A program made the translations under genes and the position numbers. DNA of 64,000 nucleotides from Tritrichomonas musculus (Eukaryota > Parabasalia > Tritrichomonadida > Tritrichomonadidae). The stretch's first letter is position 1. Each line of letters begins with the position of its first letter. The notes below the pieces were generated by a model. The model saw only the letters and a program-made list of their open reading frames with translations, did not search any database and was not told where the DNA came from. This document shows, piece by piece, positions 39,417 to 49,500 of this stretch. The stretch spans positions 2,046,001 through 2,110,000 of the forward strand of contig JAPFFF010000023.1 of the NCBI GenBank assembly GCA_039105265.1, read 5' to 3'.

Positions 39417-39835
39417 ATGCATCAATCGAAATATCTTCCTTATAAAGAAATAAATGAAGAAAACAGACCAAAAAAGATTAAAAAGATTAATCAGTATTTT
39501 TTTATTGACAAATTAGGACTTGCATTAAATCAAGATAAAAAAGATGAGTCAACAGAAAAAAGCAAGAATCAAGAATTATATTATGCTGCAAAAGCTATTC
39601 ACATACATGAAGATGCACAAAAATCAAAAACTTTGGAAAGAGAAATTATCTTACTAAGATTATTAGATCACCCTTACATCATTAAACTCTATAATGATGG
39701 AGTTCGCAGATATGGCATATCTAATGATGGAGTTCGCAGATTGTGGAACCCTCGAAGAAGCGATAAATAATCATGTTAAATTAGATGAGAAAATATGAAA
39801 GTCGAAAATTTACTGTGAAAAATGAAATCCTGCAT
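39417..39835 (+). pseudogene. Broken protein kinase gene (N-lobe only)
   Basis: From the ATG at 39417 the frame encodes a kinase N-lobe: YFFIDKLGLAL, YYAAKAIHIHED (the beta3 lysine), LEREIILLRLLDHPYIIKLY (helix C and beta4). It then enters two 30-bp-spaced copies of AATGATGGAGTTCGCAGA (39692 and 39722) and ends at 39770. In another frame right after this, CGTLEEAINNHVKLDEKI continues as kinase hinge/helix D and stops at about 39800. The hinge is thus out of frame and the whole C-lobe is absent. It resembles CAMK/AGC-type trichomonad kinases. It is a host gene remnant. Confidence 0.75.
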
Positions 39836-39902
39836 CTCAGAAAAAGTCAACTTTCTTTTTTCAACGGTTATGAATAGTGAAATGATCACTCAAAAAGATA
39901 AA

Positions 39903-40208
39903 ATTGTTATATTTTTGCAAGAGAGATTGCGCTTTTTGAGAGAACTAATTGAAAGAAAAAAATAGGAGAAAAATGGTGAATAATATTTTGAGAATATTAA
40001 TGTAAAAATAAAAATAGATGCATCTTTTTATATTTTTACATAATTTTTACCGAGACTTATATCAAAAGGAAGGATGGGTATAAAATTTTGTAACATAAAA
40101 AGATGCTTTTTTTTTAACATGAATAGTCTCAGTAAATATTATTCTACATTTTCTTCTTATTTTTTTCTATTAGTTCTCTCAAAAAGCTCTCTTGCAATAA
40201 TATAATAT
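39903..40208. mobile_element. Palindromic MITE-like element, about 300 bp
   Basis: The left arm (about 39903-40040, with TTGCAAGAGAG, CTTTTTGAGAGAACTAAT and GCATCTTTTTATATTTTT) recurs in reverse complement at about 40070-40208, with scattered mismatches and a small loop. There is no coding capacity and no clear target duplication. The class is undetermined. Confidence 0.6.
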
Positions 40209-40717
40209 GATTATTTTTATTCCTCAGGTTTTTTAGAGAATGGGATATTCAAATTTTTGTAATTACTGAGAAATGATATTTTATGCAAATATGTTAAGTT
40301 CTAAAAAAGAAATAGCTTTAGAGGCGGTGTCCACCGCTAAAAAAATTTGCATACATTGATAATCTCAACAATTGAAATTTAGGATTTAAAAATAATATCA
40401 TTTACTCATAAAGTCGGTCCAAAAAAGTGTAAATTTCCCGAAAATGTGTAAACTTTCGTACGTTTATTTTTTTAGAGAAAACCATTTTTATATATTTATT
40501 GAATCATATAATGAACATGAATATAATTAAACTAAAAAAATAATAATTACAGATAAAATATTTTCTAAATAATATGATTTTTCATTTGAGACCTAATGGT
40601 TGCTGAAATTAGATATTATTATCATGAAGAAAAAAAACTATAAAAAATGGTTTTAATCCTGTGAAAAGATTATTAATGAGTCATAAAATATTTTTAGAGG
40701 AAATTTGAGTCAGAATA

Positions 40718-41834
40718 CCCTTACAAATTAACTGTCATTTTTTTTTGCGGAATAAACGTACGAGTAAACGTAAGAAGAAATTTTTGAAAAATTTTCTCAC
40801 AAATAATTTTACTTTCTCTCTCAAAATCTGACAATTCTTTTTATTCCCATTGAATTTTTTTGAAATAATTTTTTTTTTATCAGAATTTTGACCGTTTATT
40901 ATTGATTTTACATGTAAATGAGGTTTTTCTTAATATTTAACAAATATTTGGATAAAATCTTTGGGGATTTAAATCATTATATCCTATATTATTTAATGCC
41001 CAAGTTATAACGAATTTTGTTTTTTTAATCGTTAGCAATTTTTTTATTAATCAAAAATTCAAATTAAATCCCAATATTTATAGTTATAATATAATTATAA
41101 ATAATATTAAATTTATTTATACCATTTTTTTAATATAAATCTCATTATTCATCGACTTTTTCTATATTTTTTTATTTAAAAAAAGCTAAAATTGAAATTT
41201 TTGAGTGATTATTATATAAAATTAAGATTCATACTTAAGTATTATACTTAAGTATTATCTAAAACGCACATTGGAAGCACAAATTAATCAAATTATAGCG
41301 ATTTTCAATCTTTATAGAATAATATTAAAAAAAGCAAAAAGAGTCAAATAAAAAGCATAATAAGAGAATGACTATAAAGAATATGTTTAGTAAAAACCAT
41401 AAAATTAAAAAGAATCGAAAAAAATAAATATCGTCATCGAATAATCTTTCAAATTTGAATTAGCAACGAATTGAGATCATCTATACACTTAGGAACTGTA
41501 ATAATATTTTGGTCTCGATGTTTCAGAAGCAAGATTTAAGTAGAAATTGAGCAAAGGAACTTGTATAAAAAAATGGGTGAATTTTATGATTTACGATCAC
41601 TCTTTCAAAATTAGATTATATTCACTTTTTCATAAAAAATAAGATTTTCTTATAAAGCATATTTCTTTCTAATAAAATCTAAAAGATTACTAATTATCTG
41701 TTAAAAAATATATGTTTTGTAAATGACAATTCTTTTTTGAATTGAGTTTATTCAAAAAAAAAATTTTAAAATTTTAAATGAAAATTTTACGTACGTTTAT
41801 TCCGCAAAAAAAAATGACAGTTAATTTGTAAGGG
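40718..41834. mobile_element. Nested TA-flanked non-autonomous element (1117 bp)
   Basis: Perfect 45-bp terminal inverted repeats starting CCCTTACAAATTAACTGTCA (40718-40762 and 41790-41834) lie between TA dinucleotides (40716-40717, 41835-41836). The interior is AT-rich and non-coding. It lies inside the Tigger element. Its repeats contain AATAAACGTACG, whose complement CGTACGTTTATT also occurs at the inner edge of the host element's left repeat. Confidence 0.85.
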
Positions 41835-41929
41835 TAAAAAAATTAAAAAATGATATCTTTTTAATCAAATTCAAAAAATTAAAATTTTAATTTAAATGAA
41901 ATTATTTTTATTTTTATTTCTTTAATATT

Positions 41930-43414
41930 TTATGAATCATCGTCGGTTTCTTCTTGTTCATTTGAAGAACGTTTTTTTCCACATAATGGACAGCATCCAG
42001 ATTTGACTCGCTCCAATTGAATTTCATTCATTAAGCCACTTGGAGCTTTGTCGATCTTTTTACCACGAGCCTTTTCATTTATTTGATTGGGCTCATGTTC
42101 AATTAATGTTTCGTTTTGTAAGACGCAGCTCTCAATAACTCTCACTTTTATTACAATTCCATCTTTAATTATTGGAAAAATTCCTGAATGTTCCCAACTT
42201 CTCAATATAGTTTGTTCATTATCTGTCATTTGAATCACAGTGTATATTTTCTGAAGTTTGGTGGTTATTTTTGACTTATTTGGCCAATTTGGAACAGTTG
42301 AATATTTCGATTTCATTGAACGAAAAACACCTTGATCTAAAGGTTGAACAAGATGAGATGAATGCGGCGGAATCATAACAATTTTGATATTTCTTTCTGC
42401 GCATTCAGCAAATAAAATCTCTGATATATGAGCTTTCAAACCATCATATATTATTACAGCTGGATCATCAGCTTTTCCAATTTCTTTGCGAACTTTTTCA
42501 ACATATTCAAAAATTGAATTTTGAAAAAAGTTCTCAAAAACGCTTCTTGTCATAAATCCTCTGGGCGTAGAATAAACTTTCATTTTGTTATAATAAGGAC
42601 ATGTGCAACCATCTGGATTTTCTGTTCCTCTTGTAATTAATGCACATGGTGGTAAAACTTTTCCAGACGCAGTTATTCCAACTAAAGCACTAATGTGATG
42701 TGAGGTTTCTTCGTATTGATATCGAAGTTTTCCTTGGAAACTTTTTGATACAATGAATTTTTTACTTTTCATTCTACCACTTTTTGACCCACCGAAACCT
42801 GTCTCATCTAAATTAATGATTAAATTTGGATTAATTGTCTCAATATTAATTTTTCTTAAATTATTAAAATATAACTCTATATCACTTTTTTCGAGAAGAC
42901 CTCGTTCAAAATCTGAAGGCTGAACAACTCTAATTTCAAAATCAGGTGCTATCCTGTTGAGTAATTGATCAAAATAATTTTTGGAGAAAGATCCATCGAA
43001 TTTTTGTTTTTCCAAATGGTATACACATTTTTGCTTAAATTCTCTTTTTGTTGGAAAATCATTGTTGCTTGCACGTAATTCTAACCATTCTCTAATTTTT
43101 TTTTCTTCTTCTGTAAGTAGTTTTGTTGGACGACCTATATTAGAACTGTCGGAATTACGATAACCATTTTTTATTAAGGAAAACAAAGATTTACTACATT
43201 TGAAGAAAGAACACTTTTCTACATCTGTAAGTTTTTCCAAATATTGATTCAAATCACTTTTTAAGACATATCTAATTTTATCAGATAATCTTGTAAATTG
43301 ATCAAGTGGCAAATTTGATGCCAAATTTATTGCTTCGTCTTTGATATCGATTGGTAAAACATCAAAATTAAAATGCGATTGGAGTTGCTTCTCTAGTTTT
43401 TTCCTAGATATCAT
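41930..43414 (-). CDS. Tigger/pogo DDE transposase
   Basis: 494 residues from the ATG at 43414. The N-terminal about 160 residues contain helix-turn-helix DNA-binding segments of CENP-B/Tc5 type (IGRPTKLLTEEEKKIREWL, FPTKREFKQKC). The DDE catalytic domain has LDETGF (about D203), IYDGLKAH (about D324) and LVQPLDQGVFRSMK (about D360), so all three acidic residues are present with 35 residues between the last two. MIPPHSSHLVQPLDQGVF is characteristic of pogo/Tigger/CENP-B-like transposases. The C-terminus carries a CCPLCGKKR zinc-knuckle-like motif. No stop interrupts the frame. The enzyme would cut at the element's 54-bp ends and insert at TA. Confidence 0.93.
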   Translation of the reverse strand: MISRKKLEKQLQSHFNFDVLPIDIKDEAINLASNLPLDQFTRLSDKIRYVLKSDLNQYLEKLTDVEKCSFFKCSKSLFSLIKNGYRNSDSSNIGRPTKLLTEEEKKIREWLELRASNNDFPTKREFKQKCVYHLEKQKFDGSFSKNYFDQLLNRIAPDFEIRVVQPSDFERGLLEKSDIELYFNNLRKINIETINPNLIINLDETGFGGSKSGRMKSKKFIVSKSFQGKLRYQYEETSHHISALVGITASGKVLPPCALITRGTENPDGCTCPYYNKMKVYSTPRGFMTRSVFENFFQNSIFEYVEKVRKEIGKADDPAVIIYDGLKAHISEILFAECAERNIKIVMIPPHSSHLVQPLDQGVFRSMKSKYSTVPNWPNKSKITTKLQKIYTVIQMTDNEQTILRSWEHSGIFPIIKDGIVIKVRVIESCVLQNETLIEHEPNQINEKARGKKIDKAPSGLMNEIQLERVKSGCCPLCGKKRSSNEQEETDDDS

Positions 43415-43543
43415 CAAAAAAATGAAAAAGTTAACGGATTTTAACGTACGAAAGTTTACACATTTTCGGGAAATTTACACTTTTTTGGACCGACTTTATT
43501 GTAATAAGAATATTTTTTTCCAAAAAAAATTTTTTTATTAAGT

Positions 43544-46500
43544 TTACTTTGCATCCATTCCTTCACAGTTCAAAAATGCGAAACTTAACTTTTCTCTCAT
43601 TATGTCCAATGTTGGATAAATTGGCACATTAATTGTATTATTGCACGTGTGTCCTTCTGGGTAACCTGTCACTCTCATTGTATCATCGAATACCACTACG
43701 ATGAAATAATCAGGCACAACTGCGAAATTTGGCGGTTTTGGCTTTGCAGTAGTAAATAGCAAGAACTTCTTTATCATTGTCTGATCATATTCATTCAGGA
43801 CAGTTATGAAGTTATTCTTAATATTCTCATCAGCATTTTCATTTTTAAAGATGATTCTCTTTATGATTTCGCCGATGTCGAGCTTCTTCTTTCCTTGGCA
43901 CAAGAATTCAATGAGGCCTCCACTTAATAACGTTGGATCATCGATATCTTGATTTGACCAGAAACCAACACGTATGATATTTAATCCTCTAATCAGTGCT
44001 TTGATTCGAAGATCAATCACGAGTGTTTCGTAGACATCGACCAAATGAATTGGAACTGGCTTGTCTTCTGGAAAACCAAGAATTGGTTTAACAACATTGT
44101 CCCAGTCTCTGTAAACCCAAAGATGATCTTTCAATTCTCCACTCTTCATTTTTTCTATCTCATCTTTAAGAAGAGTATCGTTTTCATAGATGTCATCTTT
44201 AGTGATTGAATCTCCAGCCAAGGAGTTCCAAACAAAGCGTGGAAATGGAATATCTTGGTTTAAACCGCATCGAATCATTGCACCAAGAACAACTCCGAAT
44301 GCAAATTGCATTATACGAATTTGTTTACTGTCTTTTGTCGCGTAAGGAATGACCAACGTTTCACCCATGTTGCTTGGATCAACTGTGTTATCAATGAAGT
44401 TCGGTGAAATGACACAAAGTCCTGTCTTTAGATACAAGAAAGAGTTGATTGCCATCGTGATTGTTTGGTTGGTGACGCCTGTTACATCAACTGCATCACT
44501 TCCTTTGAAATGAATGCCCCATATTTTTCTTTCAAATCGTGAACTTGGATATTTTTGTATCGCTTCTGATATTTGGAATATCATGCTGTCGCAATAATCA
44601 TCTGATTCACCATTTATAAAACGCAATGCTGAATCAAGATTAAGAACAATTGGACCTGAAAGATGCGACAATACCATTTCAATTAATACGTCAGATTCAT
44701 ATGCTAAAGAGAATATACGCATTCGATATTGATACGAGAATAAACTTTCATTTTGGATGGCCAAACGTTTTATTTCTTTCTTATCAATTTCAGAAACACT
44801 TCCTCCTTCATAATTTCCGATAATGACATCGAAATAGGTTTCAAGCATGTAAAGACAAGCTATTTTACACTGAACAACACGGATTCCGAATTTTGATACT
44901 AAATCAGTCATATCCAATGAAGCCAAGCTCATCCACATGAAGTTATCGCTATTGAAATACATGCTAGTACATTCAATTAAAAGTTCATCTGTATCCGAAT
45001 TGGTCCAATCAACTGCAAATGATTTGATGTCGGCAATAAGAGTATCTTGAGAAAATTGTTGATTTTCAGTGACTTTGTACATTTGCAGTTTAACATCGTA
45101 TTTTGATGAACATTTCCACTCATACTGTATGCTTTTGCTTGGATTGATAAAGTAATATCCAATGTATGTTTCCCTGTACTTTTCTAATTCAATTAAATTA
45201 TCGGAGCCTTCGTCGCGAACTTTAATACAAACTCCAACATCATCATCATCATCACCACTCACTGTTAATGTTATTGTGGACAACAATTGTGAATCAAGAT
45301 TATTGGAAATATCTGCATGATTTCCTTCAATTTTGCACGCTTCATCATCAGAGTATTTTTCATATACAATGGATGAAATTGCTTTCCAAATAGGAATAAA
45401 GTACCAAGTAGGAAAGTTTTCCACAGATTTGTAAGTCTTCATAATTTGAATTAATTCATTCATTTTTGTAGGTGAAACTTCAAATTTTGATTCTTTGAAA
45501 TCAACTTTATCAATTAGATTAAAGTCAAGAGTTTTAGAATGTAATGGCTGAAGAATTGGTCTAAATTCAAAGCAAGTCTTTTCACAATTATAGAAATTGA
45601 TAATATGACTATCTTTTGGATTCTTTTGTGCCAATAATGAAAGCTGATAAATATAAACTGAATTGAAATCTTCTGGTGTGAAATCAATTTTACGTTGTAA
45701 ATAAGTTAAGAATTGACTCATGTATTTTTGAATCATTGGCGATTGAATCAGCATGCAATCAACGATTGCTAATTTGGCACATGTTCTTTGGAATGGTGTC
45801 GTACAATTATCAATAAAGATCCAGAGAAGGAGAAGAAAAACCATTGGTGTATCATTTATCCATGAACCTGAATCGTCAATTTCGATTTTTCCTTTTGATC
45901 CATCAGGAAAATCGATAATGTAATCATTTTTAGATGGAACGAAAGATTCCAATTCATCAGTTGGTATGAAGACAAGATCTTTTTTATGTAATAAACTGTG
46001 ATAATCACGATCTTGAGCCATAATAACGAGTTTCTTTCCAAGATAATTCATAAATTCTTCTGATTTAATGAGTGTTTTAATTGCAATGAAGAATATTTGA
46101 ACATTACTGTCCTGAATGAAGTTCATTGAACAACTCATGAAGAAACCTTTGTATAAAGGATATGGAAACATTTCATCATCCAATCTTTCTTTATCGAATC
46201 CACCAACAGCAACAACAGCAGATTTAATGAGTGAGAAACTTGTTGGAAAATCGAGTGAATCTGGATCTTTGATTGCTGCTTGAGCAAGTACGACACTTTT
46301 GAGCTGGTTGCAAATATTAAATTCATTCTTTCTGCAGAGGAATGAATGCATTGATGCTGATCCATTGAATTCCAGTTTTTCTTTAAAGCAATGATCTTCA
46401 ATCATTTTATTATATTGCACATTCATTCCAACTCTTTCAATTGGTTCAGCACCAACAATTTTGAAATCAATAGGTTTGATTGCCTTAAGATCATCAGCAA

Positions 46501-49500
46501 AAGCATCCAATTGACTTTCATTATTGAAGATACTATTTAAGTAATCAACATTCATGTTATCAACATTATCAAAGAAGATTTCTGAGTTTGAGAAATCAAA
46601 ATTATGTTCCATTTCGAAAATAATATCTTCAATTGATTTCGCAATGAATTCAATATACGTGTTTGGATCAGCTTCGAATCCTCGGTCACATATGCTGATT
46701 ATTTTACCATCAATGACTGATATTGAGAATGCACCATTTTCAATGAATAGTTTTTCTTGGCTTCCGTTATAAGCACCTGATGGAACTTGAATAACAATTG
46801 GTTTTTGTCTATGAATGACAATGAATCCTTCGCCAAGAATAATTGCATTTATATTCAATTGTCCAATTTTCATTATATTGTAAGCAAATAGATGAACCCA
46901 ATCATCTTGCTTGATTACACCAAATCCATTTTCATGTTCAGGAAGCAAATTTTTCGTTGATTTAAACGATTTACTTAAACTCTTATAAAGCTTTGTTTGA
47001 TTTGATAATAGAATGTGAAAATCAATGTAAGGCTTTGCAGATTTTGCAAGTTGAGAAAGATATTGTACTGGGATATTTTCTTCCATTGTTTGAATACATC
47101 TTGCCAGGGTTTGCAAGTAAACGCGACATAAAACTGATCCTTGATCTTTCATGCAAATATCCCAAAAAGAAAGAATGTCATTAAAAGATAAGCTTTTCTC
47201 CATATTCAATTCAACATCGATTACGTGATCTACTATTTCATTTATATCAAATGTCTGACGTTCAGTCAAAGGAGTGATTGGAATTTGAAGGCAGTATTCT
47301 TCATTATCTTTAGAGTACTTCAGCCATTTTCCATGGCGATTTCTAATTGAATAAAACGTCGAGTATTCGGAAATATCGCCGCCAATAATAGCAAATAAGA
47401 GGAATATTTCACCAAATGATGAATTAGGTCTTATATTATGCAATATTTCCTGGAAGCCAGTTGACAGATTATTATTTGAATTAAGGATTGTTCTAAATCC
47501 ATAAACTATTTCTGGCAATGATGAAAATACAATACGTTCATCATTCAAACGTTTAGCAAATAGATGGAAAATGGACTGAAATAGTTTGTTAAGCGAATTT
47601 AGTTCATTATTTTCGCACTTGTTAAAAACAGAGAAGAGCATTTTAATCCAAATTGGATTGTAGATTTCCTTACTGATTTCCTTATTGAGTATATAACTGA
47701 ATACTTCATCAATAAGTATCGAAGGTGCATCTTTCTTAGAGAACAAAAGCTGAATAATGCATGCTTTTGCCTTTTGAGGGAAACTACTTAATAATTCAGG
47801 AATAGTTGAAGTTGATGCAGCGAGTCCTGCAACAGTCATGAAATAAGGATCAGAAAGATAGTCATCATGTCTTATTTTATATGATAATTCATTCATAACT
47901 TCAATTGCTTTTCCCTTGAAATTATTGCATGAAGTAAGAACTGTGTAAAGAATTTCTAGGATTGAAATCTGATGGAATTTATGAAGAATAGAAATGCAAG
48001 ATTCATGGAATTTTGTGAGAATCGATAATGCATCGTTATCAAGTTCAGAATGAGAAAGTAAATAACCGAGTCTTTCAAATGGATTAACACGTGAAATACC
48101 ATCAATAATGATTCGATGGAAAATTTGATTTTTAATTGTATTAAATAGAGAATTTAATTTATCAATTCCATTGAGTACATTTGTTATTCTTGTTGGAATT
48201 GCTTTAAGGACTCTATGAAACTGATCAGGATCATTATTTAGGATGAATTTCCTAATAATTTGTTGATATTCTTCTCTTTCAGATGGTGATTTGCTCAAAT
48301 AGTCAGGAAGAGCAGGATCCAAGTTGATTAAAATTCCAAGATTTGCTAAGATCTTGTCACTTTGCTTTTGGTAATTTGAATTGTTTTCATTGTTCAAAAT
48401 ATTAGTATTATCACGCTGTCTTATGTTCATAAATCGATCTCTCATTTTATTGGTCCAGTTGCAAATTTCTTCCAATTCTTTGGGAATTTTATTGTTTTCA
48501 TTTCTGGCTGAAAGTAAATGAACTGTGTTTGTTTGACGTGTGAAAGCAGCCATGATAAATGGAACAATGAAACTAACGCTAGAATGTGCCTTGAACTTCG
48601 GAACATGCTTATTTAAATAATTCACATTATCTGACACTTGAGTAATTATATCATTTTCAAGAGAAGCGAGGAAGAATTTAGCTTGACTAAGATCTGATGG
48701 AGTTAAATTACGATCGCCATTATGGAAATTACAGTGAATGAGCCATTTATAATCTTCTTCGCATGGATAAACAGAACCTCCACGAATTAAAGTTGAAATG
48801 GAAGTTGTGTAAATCATATCGAAATATCCAATGAAAAGTTTAAGTGTTTCATCAATTTCAAATTCATCATTAAGAAGTTTAATGATCTTATTAGAATCGT
48901 CACTTGTGATTACGCTTGCAAATTGAATACATTCTGTTATTGGTGCAGCAGATGCGAAAAAGTTGCTTATCAAAGTGTACAATATTGAATCATATTTGAG
49001 TGTTCGATCTGCTTTTTCTGTTTTTTCAGCAATTACCTGATTGATAACATCGAGAAGTTGGCTGATTAAAAGTTGAGCATAATTACAAAGCGAATCTATT
49101 AGTTTAGCTTTATTGAGGTTCATTGGATCTTTTTCAATTATTTCAACTGCTTCTTCGATTGAAGTTTGTTGGGCAACAAGTAATAAATTAACCATCCAAG
49201 CATAAGGCTCTTGATCTCTTTGAATACTGTACCATCTATCAGTGAGTAATCCAAGTATGAACTCTTTATCAAAAGGTATTTTAGATAGCAATGATGATTG
49301 GGACAATTTGTTTAATGCCCATTCATTAAAAATATTACCGTTAATTTTGGGCGGATGATCAAAAACTTGGTATAAAATTGCAAATTCGTCCAAATCGAAC
49401 TTATCGAAAAATAAGTCAAAATTATTGATTATCATTGCTGATACCAATCGTTTATACTCTTTCATACGTAGAAAACTCTTCAATAAAGGAAGAAGTGAAT

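Larger units (their letters stand above)
40411..43496 (-). mobile_element. Tigger/pogo-type DNA transposon, apparently complete, with a nested insertion
   Basis: Perfect 54-bp terminal inverted repeats (40411-40464 and 43443-43496) begin AAGTCGGTCCAAAAAAGTGT and are flanked by TA on each side (40409-40410, 43497-43498), the target duplication of the Tc1/mariner/pogo group. A single uninterrupted transposase gene lies near the right end on the minus strand. Between the left repeat and the transposase sits a nested 1117-bp TA-flanked element; without it this transposon would be about 1.97 kb, a normal pogo/Tigger size. Identical ends and an open gene suggest recent activity. It inserted 45 bp past the stop codon of the HECT ligase gene. 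Confidence 0.9.
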
